From assembly GCF_001625365.1 (NCBI RefSeq), contig NZ_LJJF01000001.1, positions 248,001 to 312,000 on the forward strand: 64,000 nt of DNA. The letters are read 5' to 3'. Positions 53,620 to 63,181 of this stretch are shown piece by piece (position 1 is the first letter of the stretch; each line of letters opens with the position of its first letter). Source of the stretch: Streptomyces sp. MJM8645. Its GTDB lineage: Bacteria > Actinomycetota > Actinomycetes > Streptomycetales > Streptomycetaceae. Under the pieces are notes generated by a model, which was not told the origin of the DNA, did no database searches, and was given only the letters and a program-made list of their open reading frames with translations. The position numbers and the translations under genes were made by a program.

Positions 53620-56600
53620 CGCCGCTGCACCTCCCCCGGCGGGCCGACGCTGCCGACCACCACGAGGAAGGGGGTGGTCACCGGGGAGAAGCCGGGGCCG
53701 CTCGCGGTGATGGTCCGGGGGCCGGTCTCGTCCTTGGCGAGGATGAGCAACTGGCCCGCGAAGGTGCCGTCGGTCTTGGGGATGGTGGGTGCCGCGGCGG
53801 CGGTGATGCCGGGCGTCCAGGTGAGGGTCACCGGGGTGCCGGGCGGGAAGTCCAGGCCGCGGACGGAGGTCACGAAGCCGGGCTTGCCGATCGGCGGCAC
53901 CGCGACGATGCGGGGCTGGAGGATGCGCAGCGGGGTCCGCGCGACGTGGTCGCCCGGGGTGGCGTCCGTGCCGGTGGTGGTCAGGACGGAGGTGATGGTG
54001 GTGTCCAGGGTCGCCTCGGGTGCGAGCACCACCTGGACGACGGCGCTGCCGCCCGGGGGCAGGTCGGCCACGTCGCAGACGCCGCCGGTGCAGCCGGGGG
54101 GCATCGGCCCGGTGGGGACGCCGGCGGGCAGGCCGAGCGAGACGCGCAGTCCGGTGGCGAGGGCCTGGCCGTCGTTGCGCACGGTGTAGGTGACGGTGAC
54201 CTTGCCGCCGACGTATCCGGGGTTCGGCTGGGCGCCGACCGTCACGGCCGGTCCGGCCTTCGGCGCGGGCGGCGCCGGCTGCGGCGCGGGGGCCGGGGCG
54301 GGCGGCGGTGGCGGGGCCGGCGGTGAGGAGACGGGCGGTGTCGGGGTCGGGGTCGAGGTCTGGGTCGGGGTCGGCGAGGCAGTCGGGGTCTGGGTCGGGG
54401 TCGGAGACGGGCTCGGGGACGGCGACGCGGCCTGGACGGGTACCACCGTCTGCGCGATGTTGTCCTCGGGCTTCGGGTCGACCACCGCCCCGGTGACCCA
54501 CCAGCCGAACCGCTGGTCGCCGGCCACGGTGCCGACGACGGTGGCGGTCACCTGGACGACCGCGCCCGGGGCCAGGGTGCCGAGTTCGCACCGGAGGGCG
54601 TCGGCGGCGCAGGTGCCGGCCGTGGCCTTGAGCCCGGTGAGCCGGGCGCCCGTCGGCACGGACGCGGTGAGCGCGGTGCCGGGCGAGGGCGCCGGGCCGT
54701 GGTTGGTGACGGTGATGGCCACGGTGGTGGAGTCCCCGATCTGCATCGGGATGGTGGCGGCCGGCGCGCTCAGCGACAGGTCGACGGACTGCTGGACGCT
54801 CGGCTCCTTCTGCCGCCCCGGCAGCCTGGAGTTGACGGAGGTGAGCCGACCGGTCGCGAAGTCGTAGTTCTGCAGCGCCTCCGGCGAGTTCGCCGGCAGG
54901 GCCCGGCGGGAGGTCAGCACCAGCTGTCCGCCGTCCGCCGTCCAGGCGACGTCGCGGGGCTGGAACGGGCCGGTGGCGGAGGTGTCCGGCAGCGGGCGGC
55001 GGCAGGCGTTCCGGTCCTGGCTCAGTCCGGCGGGCAGGATCACCGTGCAGCCGTCGCCGGTCGCCGAGCTGACGAGGACTCCGTTCTGCTGGTTGAGCCC
55101 GCCGTCGCCGGTCTTGCGGTTGAAGGCGACGCGCCGGCCGTCGGGCGAGAACGCGGGGCTGTCGTCGATGACGTCGCAGGCGCCCGGGCAGGCCCTGCGG
55201 CTGAGGTCGGTGGGCCGGTCGAGGGCGTTGGCGGGCACGGTCCACACGTGCTTGTTGCCGCCGTTGCCGTTGATGACCTCGGTCCTGGTGTAGGCGATCA
55301 GTTTGCCGTCCGGGGACCAGGAGGGTTGGGCCAGGGAGGCGGCCGGCTGGTTGTCGGTCGGTTCGACGGTGCCGACGATCGCGCCGGTCGACACGTCCGC
55401 GATCAGCACCCGCCCGGGGCCGGAGGCCGTCCCGACGCCGCCGGGCGAGGTCCTGGTGAAGGCCATCAGGCGGCCGTCGGGCGAGAGCTCAGGGTCGGTG
55501 TCCCAGTCCTTCGGCCCGCGCCCGGCGAGGTTCATCGGCTTCGGGTCGGAGCCGTCGGCACCGGTCTGCCAGATCCGTTCGATCCGGCCGGCGGGCGAGT
55601 CCTCGAAGCGGGTCAGCACGATCCGCCGGCCGTCCGGCGTGTAGGCCTGCCGTTCGAACCACGGGTCGTAGCCGGGGCGGGGGTTGAACAGGGGGTCGGC
55701 CGCGGGGTCGGTGTTGGTGTCGGCGGCCGGATCCTCCCGGAGCACGCTGACGCCCAGGTCGCGCGGGTCCGCTCCGTCGGGGCGGATGTCCGACAGGTCG
55801 GCCACGTTGGGGGTGTCGGCGCTGTTGCGGTCCACGACGGGCCCGCCGCCCTGCTGGGGGCCGAGCCAGACCGGTGTGCGGACGGCGCGGTCCTCGCTCG
55901 CCACCAGTTCGGCCCCGCCGCAGAAGCAGGTCCGGGCGCGGTACACGTTCTCGTACGGCGTCGGGTCGGCGTTGAGCCGGTTGGGGCTGAGGAAGAGCAC
56001 GCCGCTGCCGTCGGGCAGCCAGCCGGCGGACCTGGTCCGCCAGTCGCCGCCGATGCCGGGGAAGAACGCCCGGTCGTTGGTGCCCTCGGGCGAGATGACC
56101 CGCAGCTGCGGCCCGGTCTGGCCGGCCTGGTCCCAGGTGTAGACGATCTGGTCGCGCAGGTCGGGGGCGTCCACCGGGTTCCACGCCGGTTCGACGGCGT
56201 TGCCGGCGGTCACCGCGGTGATCCGCCGCGCCGCGCCGCCGGCCAGCGGCATGACGTAGACCTGGGTGTGCGCCGGGTCCACGTCGCAGGTGTACGCGAC
56301 CCACTTGCCGTCGGGCGAGACCGTCGGGTGCGCCTCGGAGTCCGCGGTGTCGGCCAGCCTGCGCAGGCCGGTGCCGTCGGTGTTGACCACCCAGAGGTCC
56401 CGCTGGGTCTGCCCGTTGCGTCCGCCGGGCTCCACCGCGTCGAACACGACGGTCCTGCCGTCCGGGGTGAGCGTCGGCTCCGCGGTGTCCATGCCGGTGG
56501 TGAGCCGGCGTACCGCGCCCGACGCCTCGCGCAGGTAGACCTGGGGCAGCGGGCCGTCCCGCAGGCTGGTGAACACCAACTGGTCCCCGCGCGCGGAGGG

Positions 56601-56885
56601 TTCGGTGTCGAAGTGGACGGGGCCGGGCCCGAACAGCGACGCGCTCGACGTCGGCCCGGTCAGCCGCGCCAGGCTGCGGTGGCCGGTGCCGGCGTAGACG
56701 ATCCGTCCGCTCTCCTCCGCGGCCCCGGCGGCCACCGGGGCGGCGCCTCTTCCGTCGCCGTCGGAGTTGGCGGTGCCCAGCGTCACCACGGCCACGGCCA
56801 GGGACAGCAACATCGCGACGGCGGCTCGCGCCGAGCGCCGCAGGGGGCGGGGAGTGCCGGTGGCGCCGATCACGCTCAACCTCAC
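53616..56885 (-). CDS. Secreted PD40 beta-propeller protein coupled to CIS
   Basis: A 1089-residue exported protein. After a signal/anchor segment (AAVAMLLSLAVAVVTLG, about 25-42) it has repeated TolB/PD40 blades marked by SPDGKWVAY, TPDGRTVVF, SPDGRLMAF; then a DUF11/CARDB-like beta-sandwich, a Pro/Ser/Thr linker (TPTQTPTASPTPTQTSTP), a second DUF11-like domain and a C-terminal Ig-like domain ending VQRR. GTG 56885. The stop overlaps the DUF4255 start, so an extracytoplasmic protein is translationally coupled to the particle genes. Its role is unknown; a binding platform for the system is one idea. Confidence 0.8.
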   Translation of the reverse strand: MRLSVIGATGTPRPLRRSARAAVAMLLSLAVAVVTLGTANSDGDGRGAAPVAAGAAEESGRIVYAGTGHRSLARLTGPTSSASLFGPGPVHFDTEPSARGDQLVFTSLRDGPLPQVYLREASGAVRRLTTGMDTAEPTLTPDGRTVVFDAVEPGGRNGQTQRDLWVVNTDGTGLRRLADTADSEAHPTVSPDGKWVAYTCDVDPAHTQVYVMPLAGGAARRITAVTAGNAVEPAWNPVDAPDLRDQIVYTWDQAGQTGPQLRVISPEGTNDRAFFPGIGGDWRTRSAGWLPDGSGVLFLSPNRLNADPTPYENVYRARTCFCGGAELVASEDRAVRTPVWLGPQQGGGPVVDRNSADTPNVADLSDIRPDGADPRDLGVSVLREDPAADTNTDPAADPLFNPRPGYDPWFERQAYTPDGRRIVLTRFEDSPAGRIERIWQTGADGSDPKPMNLAGRGPKDWDTDPELSPDGRLMAFTRTSPGGVGTASGPGRVLIADVSTGAIVGTVEPTDNQPAASLAQPSWSPDGKLIAYTRTEVINGNGGNKHVWTVPANALDRPTDLSRRACPGACDVIDDSPAFSPDGRRVAFNRKTGDGGLNQQNGVLVSSATGDGCTVILPAGLSQDRNACRRPLPDTSATGPFQPRDVAWTADGGQLVLTSRRALPANSPEALQNYDFATGRLTSVNSRLPGRQKEPSVQQSVDLSLSAPAATIPMQIGDSTTVAITVTNHGPAPSPGTALTASVPTGARLTGLKATAGTCAADALRCELGTLAPGAVVQVTATVVGTVAGDQRFGWWVTGAVVDPKPEDNIAQTVVPVQAASPSPSPSPTPTQTPTASPTPTQTSTPTPTPPVSSPPAPPPPPAPAPAPQPAPPAPKAGPAVTVGAQPNPGYVGGKVTVTYTVRNDGQALATGLRVSLGLPAGVPTGPMPPGCTGGVCDVADLPPGGSAVVQVVLAPEATLDTTITSVLTTTGTDATPGDHVARTPLRILQPRIVAVPPIGKPGFVTSVRGLDFPPGTPVTLTWTPGITAAAAPTIPKTDGTFAGQLLILAKDETGPRTITASGPGFSPVTTPFLVVVGSVGPPGEVQRR

Positions 56886-57016
56886 AGACCGAGAAGGCGG
56901 TACGTCCGGCAGTCTCCCCGGCCCGGGCGCGCGGGCGACAGGCCCCTGGCACCCGAGCCGGGGGTAGCGACCGGTGCCCCTGAGGGCAATCCGGCGCCGA
57001 CGCTCCGGCGGCGTCC

Positions 57017-57748
57017 TCAGATGAGGCCGTGGCGCATCGCGTACCCGACGGCGTGGGCGCGGTTGCGCAGTCCCAGCCGGGTGGTGATCTCGTGCAGCAC
57101 GTTCTTGACCGTGCGTTCGGAGTACGAGGTCTCGGCCGCTATCTCACTGGTGTCGAGGCCGTCGGCGACCAGCCGGAGCATCTCCGCCTCGCGCGCGGTC
57201 AGGGTCGACAGGGTCAGGCCGCGCGGGTCGAGCATGGTGCGCTGGAGGCTGCCGACCCGGTCGAGCAGCTTGCCGAGGAGGTCCCCGGGCATGACGCCCT
57301 CGCCGTTGGCCAGGGCGGTGATGAGGTGGACGAGCCGGTCCTGGTCGGCGTCCGATCGGCGCAGCACGGCGCCGACGCCGCACTCGATGATGGTCTGCAG
57401 GCCGCCGGCCTCGAAGTGGCCCACGACCAGCCCGGTCCGGCTCTGCGTGTTGAGGCGCAGCCGGCGCAGCCGGTCGGTCACGGCGTCGTTCAGCCCGTCG
57501 ACCACCATCAGGGAGACCTGGGCGCGCGCGACGTCGCCTTCGGCGAGCAGTTCCACCTCCGGCCGCTGCCTCAGCTGCTGGACGACGCCCGTGTGCAGGA
57601 TGATGTCCTCCGCGTACACCGCCACCTGGACCCGGCCGGGCTTCACGTTCACGCGCACCGTGGCGGGTTCGGCCGATCCACGCGGTCGGGCCTGGACGGA
57701 CCTGGTCGCCCCGACGGCCTCATGGGTGGTGGTCTCGATCATCGTCAT
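57017..57748 (-). CDS. LuxR-type regulator at head of CIS cluster
   Basis: A 243-residue NarL/LuxR-fold regulator. The C-terminal helix-turn-helix LTAREAEMLRLVADGLDTSEIAAETSYSERTVKNVLHEI (about 175-215) is canonical. The N-terminal half (about 35-150) resembles a response-regulator receiver but the phospho-acceptor region VSLMVVDGLNDAV and the rest are atypical and there is no partner kinase, so it is probably phosphorylation-independent. ATG 57748 or 57742 start. It is the first gene on the minus strand and likely controls the CIS operon and perhaps the divergent gene at 57982. Confidence 0.87.
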   Translation of the reverse strand: MTMIETTTHEAVGATRSVQARPRGSAEPATVRVNVKPGRVQVAVYAEDIILHTGVVQQLRQRPEVELLAEGDVARAQVSLMVVDGLNDAVTDRLRRLRLNTQSRTGLVVGHFEAGGLQTIIECGVGAVLRRSDADQDRLVHLITALANGEGVMPGDLLGKLLDRVGSLQRTMLDPRGLTLSTLTAREAEMLRLVADGLDTSEIAAETSYSERTVKNVLHEITTRLGLRNRAHAVGYAMRHGLI

Positions 57749-57905
57749 CCAACTGTTCCGTTCTGCTTCGTCTGCGTCACCGGACGCATGGTGAGGACGG
57801 CCGGGCGCCATGTCATGGGGCCGGCCGCGGGTGTTGCCGGGGGGGCGGGGTGGGGAGCGTTGGCTGGGGGCGGGGCATCGGCCCCGGGCAGGGCCCGGTT
57901 GTTCC

Positions 57906-57943
57906 CGCGGGCAAGGGGTGTGCCCGCGGCTTGCCCGCGGGGC
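57906..57943. promoter_or_regulatory. Inverted repeat upstream of hydrolytic-protein gene
   Basis: CCCGCGGGCAAG (57906-57917) and CTTGCCCGCGGG (57932-57943) are perfect 12-bp arms around a 14-base spacer that includes a further GCCCGCGG. It lies 38 bases before the ATG in the LuxR/hydrolytic-protein divergent promoter. Confidence 0.55.
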
Positions 57944-57981
57944 TCTCTCCTGGGGGTGTCCTCCGGTCCTACCGTCACGGC

Positions 57982-59298
57982 ATGACCGCATCCGCCGAAC
58001 TCGGCCTTCCCGCGCTGACGGTGTCGCCCGGAGACGTGGCCACGACGACCCTGACGGTACGCAACGACACCGATATCGTTGAGGCGTACTCGCTGGAGGT
58101 GGTCGGGGCCTGCGCTTCGTGGACGACGGTCGAGCCGGCCCGTCTCTCGCTCTTCCCGGGGACGTCCGAGACGGTGACGATTCGGCTCGCCCCGGCCCGC
58201 TCGCACGAGGTGCGGGCGGGTGAGTTCCCGCTCGGCATCCGGGTGTTGCCCGCCGAGCGCCCCGAACTGGTGACCGTGCCGGAGACGACTGTCACCGTGA
58301 CGCCGTTCCGGGAGCTGCGCGCCGCGCTCGCTCCCCGGCGCCGCCGGGGCTGGCTCCGCGCCCGCTACCGGACGTCGGTGCGCAACCTCGGGAACACGGC
58401 GGCCGTCGTGACGTTCGCCCCGGCGCAGCCCGGCGAGGACGTGCGCTTCGGGTTCGCCCCGGAGCGGCTGCGACTCGCACCGGGCGAGTCCGCCGAGACC
58501 CGGCTGCGGGTGCGCGCGCGTAAGTTGATCTGGTTCGGCAAGCCGGCCACCTGGCCCTTCGAGGTCACCGTCGGCCAGGAGGGCGAGGCCGCCAAGTCGG
58601 ACGGCCCGCAGCCGGCCGAGCGGCAGCACGTACTGGAGGGCGAGTTCGTCCAGCACGCGCTGCTGCCCAAGTGGCTGCTCGCGCTCATCGCGGCGCTGAT
58701 CGCGCTGGTGCTGGCCTGGCTCACGCTGGTCCGGCCGGCGGTGCGCAGTTCCGCGAAGCAGGCCGCCGACAAGGCCGTCGAGCAGAAGGCCGCCTCGTTC
58801 ACCCCGGCACCCGTCGTGGCTCCGCCGGTCCCTGCCCCCGGGGCGACTCCGAGCGGTCAGGGGCAGCAGGGCGGCGCTGCGGGCGGCGGCTCCGGCGGTG
58901 GTTCGGGCGGCGGCTCCGGCCGCTCGGTCCCGGGGACGGAGCAGCAGTTCTCCACGACGGTCGACGTGGCCACCAACACCGGCGGCTCCGCGGTGGGCGC
59001 CTACCGGGTGGACCACGGCAAGGTCTTCCGCATCACCGACATCGTCGCCGCCAACTTCCAGGGCGACCAGGGGCTGTTGACCATCAAGTTCGGCGAGCAG
59101 ACGATCACGACCATCGCCTTGGAGACCTTCCGTAACCAGGACTACCACTGGGTGACTCCCATCGAGGTCCCCGAGGACCAGACGGTGACGGCGAGCGTGG
59201 TCTGCCAGCAGCCGGGTACACCCGCTTCGGGGAAGCAGGCCACCCAGTGCCACGAACTGCTGAACGTCAGTGGGCAGTTGAGCGATATCAAGCGCTGA
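57982..59298 (+). CDS. Membrane-anchored hydrolytic-protein-like protein beside CIS
   Basis: A 438-residue protein with two Ig-like beta domains (ALTVSPGDVATTTLTVRNDTD; residues about 10-220), a transmembrane helix (LLPKWLLALIAALIALVLAWLTLV, about 233-256), a flexible GGGSGGGSGGGSG linker and a C-terminal globular domain (residues about 325-438) with TVDVATNTGGSAVGAYRVDHGKVF. It matches the so-called hydrolytic protein/COG1470 group found next to Streptomyces CIS loci. No hydrolase motif is visible. It is divergent from the LuxR gene. Confidence 0.8.
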   Translation: MTASAELGLPALTVSPGDVATTTLTVRNDTDIVEAYSLEVVGACASWTTVEPARLSLFPGTSETVTIRLAPARSHEVRAGEFPLGIRVLPAERPELVTVPETTVTVTPFRELRAALAPRRRRGWLRARYRTSVRNLGNTAAVVTFAPAQPGEDVRFGFAPERLRLAPGESAETRLRVRARKLIWFGKPATWPFEVTVGQEGEAAKSDGPQPAERQHVLEGEFVQHALLPKWLLALIAALIALVLAWLTLVRPAVRSSAKQAADKAVEQKAASFTPAPVVAPPVPAPGATPSGQGQQGGAAGGGSGGGSGGGSGRSVPGTEQQFSTTVDVATNTGGSAVGAYRVDHGKVFRITDIVAANFQGDQGLLTIKFGEQTITTIALETFRNQDYHWVTPIEVPEDQTVTASVVCQQPGTPASGKQATQCHELLNVSGQLSDIKR

Positions 59299-59784
59299 AG
59301 CCGCACCTCTCCCTCACTTCTCGTTCACACCATGCACCTGTCAATGGAGTGCGACCTTACTGGCGGGTTCAGTAGTCGTTTCTAACACCAACCCGGCCTT
59401 GATGGGACAGAGAGTGACGTGAGTGACACCCGCCCGGAAGCCCGGCGGACGCCATAGGGCCCTCCAGGACCGGGCCTTCGCCCGAACGGGCAAGCGGAGC
59501 GGCCCGTTCGTACAGTGGATCCTGCCCTTTCGCCCATGCCTGACACCTCGTCAATCATGCTGCCCGAAAGCCGGATCACCAACCGGCCGGTCGGTCGGAA
59601 ACGGGCGAGCAGCCCGTCCGGGTGCCGGTCGACGGCCGTCAGCCCAGCCGGGGGCACCGACTGGCTGTAGCGCTCGGTGAGCGACCGCAGTTCGATCAAC
59701 GGCCGGTCGCCGTCCCGGTTCCGGTCCCGGCCCCGTCCGTCGGCATCGCCCACGTCCGGTGGGCCCGGGTCCGGTGTGCCCGGG
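59299..59784. other. Intergenic region, 486 bases
   Basis: Between the convergent hydrolytic-protein and rtcB genes. I see no convincing gene, terminator or RNA. A minus-strand frame at 59382-59753 has some codon-like character in its first half (ELRSLTERYSQSVPP) but no recognisable relatives or start; it is not called as a gene. Confidence 0.5.
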
Positions 59785-61221
59785 TCAGCCCTTGACCACG
59801 CCCAGCGGCACCAGGCGGGCGACCGGCCGGGCCAGCCCGGCGGCCTCGGTGGCCGCGGCCACCGCGTCGACGTCCTTGTACGCCTGGGGAGTCTCCTCCG
59901 CCAGCGCCCGCCAGGAGGCCGGCCGCACCGCGATGCCGCGCGCCTCCAGTTCGCCGCGCAACTGCTCGCCGCGCACCGTCCGCAGCGCCTGGTGGCGGCT
60001 CCACACCCGCCCGGCCCCGTGGCAGGCGGAGCCGAAGGCCTCGTTGCCGGGCAGCCCGACCATGACGTACGAGGCGGTGCCCATCGTCCCCGGCACCAGC
60101 ACCGGCTGTCCGGCCCGCAGGAGGTCGGCGGGCAGGCCGGGGTCGCCGGGCGGTAGCGCCCTGGTGGCGCCCTTGCGGTGGACGCACAGCCGCCGCGGGA
60201 CGCCGTCCACGTCGTGGGTCTCCAGCTTGGCGAGGTTGTGCGACACGTCGTACACCAGCTCCAGGCCGACCCCGAGGGCGGTGGCGAAGGCGCGGCGGGC
60301 CGCCTCGGAGAGCAGCTGCCGGTTGGCCCGCCCGTAGTTCGCCGCGGCGACCATGGCGCCCAGGTAGGCGCGACCGCGCGGCGAGTCGACCGGGGTGCAG
60401 GCGAGCTGGCGGTCGGGGAGCTCGATCCGGTGGCGCTGCAGGTCGCGGTCCATGGCGTGGACGTGGTCGGTGCAGATCTGGTGGCCGAGGCCGCGCGAGC
60501 CGCAGTGGATCATGACGCACACCTGGCCGGGCCGCAGTCCGAACGCCGCCGCCGTCTCCGGGTCGTCCACCCGGTCGACGGCCTGGACCTCCAGGAAGTG
60601 GTTGGCCGAGCCGAGGCTGCCGACCTGCTGCAGGCCGCGCTCGACGGCCCGGGTGCTGACCTCGCCCGGGGCCGCGCCGGCCAGGACGCCGCCGTCCTCG
60701 CAGCGCTCCAGGTCGCGCGGCACCCCGTGGCCGTGCTCGACGGCGTAGCGGGCGCCGCCGAGCAGCAGGTCGTCCAGTTCCTCCGGTCCGGACAGCCGCC
60801 ACAGGCCGCCCCGGCCGAGGCCGCGCGGCACGGTGCGGTCGAGCAGGTCCATCAGGCGGGTGATCCGCTCGGGGTCGAGTTCGTCGCGGTCGACGCCCGC
60901 GCCCAGCAGCCGGACCCCGCAGGAGATGTCGAAGCCGACCCCGCCGGGCGAGATCACCCCGCCCTGGTCGACGTCGGTCGCGGCCACCCCGCCGATCGGG
61001 AAGCCGTAGCCCCAGTGCACGTCGGGCATCGCGAAGGAGGCGCGGACGATGCCGGGCAGGGCCGCCACGTTGGCCACCTGCTCCAGCGCCTTGTCCCCGG
61101 CGGCCTGCGGCAGCAGCGCGCGGCTGGCGAAGACCACGCCCGGCACGCGCATCGGCGGGCGTGGTTCGATCCGCCAGCGGCAGCGGCCCGCCTCGACCAG
61201 TGCGATCTCCACTTCGCTCAC
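59785..61221 (-). CDS. rtcB: RtcB RNA ligase
   Basis: A 478-residue RtcB, the GTP-dependent 3'-phosphate/2',3'-cyclic-phosphate RNA ligase. Metal and guanylylation motifs: GVGFDISCG (metal-binding Cys), [48 protein letters not shown] and the terminal [10 protein letters not shown] with the guanylylated His. It repairs or splices cleaved RNA. GTG 61221. The archease gene lies 42 bases upstream, forming a functional pair. Confidence 0.96.
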   Translation of the reverse strand: MSEVEIALVEAGRCRWRIEPRPPMRVPGVVFASRALLPQAAGDKALEQVANVAALPGIVRASFAMPDVHWGYGFPIGGVAATDVDQGGVISPGGVGFDISCGVRLLGAGVDRDELDPERITRLMDLLDRTVPRGLGRGGLWRLSGPEELDDLLLGGARYAVEHGHGVPRDLERCEDGGVLAGAAPGEVSTRAVERGLQQVGSLGSANHFLEVQAVDRVDDPETAAAFGLRPGQVCVMIHCGSRGLGHQICTDHVHAMDRDLQRHRIELPDRQLACTPVDSPRGRAYLGAMVAAANYGRANRQLLSEAARRAFATALGVGLELVYDVSHNLAKLETHDVDGVPRRLCVHRKGATRALPPGDPGLPADLLRAGQPVLVPGTMGTASYVMVGLPGNEAFGSACHGAGRVWSRHQALRTVRGEQLRGELEARGIAVRPASWRALAEETPQAYKDVDAVAAATEAAGLARPVARLVPLGVVKG

Positions 61222-61263
61222 CCCGTTCCGTGCCCGTTCCGCCCGGTGTCGCCCCCGGCCCGC

Positions 61264-61719
61264 TCAGACGTCCACCGTCACCCGGCAGGTCCAGCCCTCC
61301 GGGCCGGCGCGCAGGTCCAGATCGTGCAGCGAGACGGCCTTCGGCACGGCGCCGACCAGGGCCGCGGTGGCGGCGTCCGCCATCCGGAAGCGGACCTCGA
61401 CCGTCCGGGCGCCGTCCAGACCGCGGATCGGGCCGAGCGCCAGCCCGGCGGGGAGTTCGCCGTCGGCGTCCATCCGGTAGACGACCTCCTCCAGGACGCC
61501 CGCGAGCAGGTCCGCGTCGCTCACCGCGAGGACGGTGCAGCCGCGCTCGCCGACGATCCGCGCGCCGGAGAGGTCCGCGAAGCCGCCCACGACGGCGTGC
61601 ACCAGCTCGCCGATGCAGCCCTCGGCCGTCGGCGCCCAGGCCTCCACCCGCAGGTCCGCCGTGTGCGGCACGGTCCGGTGGCCGCTGCCGGCACGCCCCG
61701 CGGGTCCGCGACCGTCCAC
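61264..61719 (-). CDS. Archease
   Basis: A 151-residue archease, the RtcB activator: VPHTADLRVEAWAPTAEGCIGELVHAVVGGFADL and the Asp-rich LHDLDLRAGPEGWTCRVTVDV are diagnostic. It lets RtcB perform multiple turnovers and widens its NTP use. GTG start; upstream of rtcB in the same operon, 81 bases after the flavoprotein gene stop. Confidence 0.92.
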   Translation of the reverse strand: MDGRGPAGRAGSGHRTVPHTADLRVEAWAPTAEGCIGELVHAVVGGFADLSGARIVGERGCTVLAVSDADLLAGVLEEVVYRMDADGELPAGLALGPIRGLDGARTVEVRFRMADAATAALVGAVPKAVSLHDLDLRAGPEGWTCRVTVDV

Positions 61720-61800
61720 GAACGACGCCTCCCGCCCCCGTCGACGTTTCCCCCTCCAGCCTCGTCCCGCGGGGCACCCGGAGGCAACCCGGGCCGGACC

Positions 61801-63039
61801 CTAATCGCGGACCGAGGCGAGGTAGGCGGCGGTCAGCTCGGGGGTGGCCAGCCAGGCGGCGTGGTCGCTCGGCTCCGCGTATGTGTTGGCGAGCCGGCGG
61901 GCGACCGTCTCGTGCTCGGCGGCAGCCGCGAACACGCCCTGCACGTGGTCCGGCACGGTGAGCATCGCGGCGGTGAACTCGACCGCGTGCCGGGCGTGTT
62001 GCCGCCAGAAGCGCTCTGCGGTGCGGCACATCCAGTCCGCGGTGTAGGGGGCCTCGCCGTGCTCGACGATCGCCCGCAGGTACGCCTGTGCCGCCCGCGC
62101 GGCGCTGTTGGCGCCCTGGCCGGCGATCGGGTCGTTCACCACCACCGCGTCGCCGAGGCCGAGCACGTGGACGGCGTCGACGCCGGTGCCCAGCTCCGCC
62201 ACCGGCCGCCGCACCACCGGGGTGACGGCGCCGGACAGTCCGGCCCCGGCATCCGTCGGCTCGGCGTCCGCCCACAGCTCCGCCTCCCACGGCAGGTGCT
62301 CGCGCAACAGGGCGCGCATCCGGGCGAGTTGGGCGTCGGGCGCCGGGGCGTCGCGGAACGCGTCCAGCGGCCCGCCGGGCAGCGCCTCCCACAGCAGGAT
62401 CGCGCACGGGCCGGAGAGGGTCAGGGCCGGTTGCAGGTACAGCTCGCCCAGGCCGGGCAGCGCGTGCATCCGCGCCCGCGGCTCGGTGGCCGGATCCGGC
62501 GAGCCCACCCCGTGGACGTACAGGCAGGACAGCGCCCGCTGCGGCCGGTCGAACGGCGAGCGGGCGGCGTCGCGTTCGAAGATCCCGGCCAGTTCGCCGC
62601 GCCCGGCCGCGACCACCGTCAGCTCGTGCCGGCGGGCGAGCTCGCGCAGGCCGTCCCGGTCCAGCGAGCGGTACTCGACCCGGCCGCCGCGCTCCTCCAG
62701 CAGTTCCAGCCAGCGCGCCAGTTTCAGCCGCTGGTCCACCGACTGGGCGGGCTCGTCGAGCGTCATGGTGAACTCCAGCGCCCGCACCCCGGGCGGCACG
62801 GCGAGCACCGACCGGACGGCGCGGACCGCCGGCGCCTCGCCCGCCCACAGGTCCAGCCCGGCCGCCGCCTCGGTCCGCAGCGCCGGTCCGAACATCGCCT
62901 GGGTGGACAGCACCCGCCCGCCGCACACCTGCTCGGGGGTGCGCTCGGCGACCAGCGTCACCCGGTAGCCGGCCGCCACCAGCCCCAGCGCGAGCTGCAG
63001 GCCGGCCTGGCCCGCTCCGACGACGGCGATCCGGCGCAT
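61801..63039 (-). CDS. Styrene/indole monooxygenase-like flavoprotein
   Basis: A 412-residue FAD monooxygenase of the StyA/IndA group: N-terminal IAVVGAGQAGLQLALGLVAAGYRVTLV, then a DG-type region and the C-terminal LGLGDAVVVNDPIAGQGANSAARAAQAYL flavin motif. Such enzymes epoxidise vinyl or indole substrates using reduced flavin from a separate reductase, not seen here. ATG 63039. It lies between a type II thioesterase and the archease gene; its job in that setting is unclear. Confidence 0.85.
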   Translation of the reverse strand: MRRIAVVGAGQAGLQLALGLVAAGYRVTLVAERTPEQVCGGRVLSTQAMFGPALRTEAAAGLDLWAGEAPAVRAVRSVLAVPPGVRALEFTMTLDEPAQSVDQRLKLARWLELLEERGGRVEYRSLDRDGLRELARRHELTVVAAGRGELAGIFERDAARSPFDRPQRALSCLYVHGVGSPDPATEPRARMHALPGLGELYLQPALTLSGPCAILLWEALPGGPLDAFRDAPAPDAQLARMRALLREHLPWEAELWADAEPTDAGAGLSGAVTPVVRRPVAELGTGVDAVHVLGLGDAVVVNDPIAGQGANSAARAAQAYLRAIVEHGEAPYTADWMCRTAERFWRQHARHAVEFTAAMLTVPDHVQGVFAAAAEHETVARRLANTYAEPSDHAAWLATPELTAAYLASVRD

Positions 63040-63181
63040 GGCGGCCTCCAGGGTGGGTGGTCTCGGCTGACGGTGCCGCCGGCGGCTCGGCTGACGGCCC
63101 GTCACGCAGGCACAGTAGCCGAGCCGCCGGGGCACGTCACCGGGGCCTCACCGGCACCGGCCACGCCCCGGCGCGGCCGGC

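Noticed and set aside
36395-57748. Prophage or type VI secretion system
   Set aside because: No capsid, portal, terminase, integrase or lysis genes and no TssJLM-type membrane complex; gene content and order fit an extracellular-type CIS of actinobacteria.
59382-59753. 123-codon minus frame downstream of rtcB
   Set aside because: First part has some plausible codon character but there is no ribosome-binding site, no family match and the second half is low-complexity.
59696-62926. A 1076-codon minus frame spanning rtcB, archease and flavoprotein
   Set aside because: It runs out of frame through three well-recognised genes.
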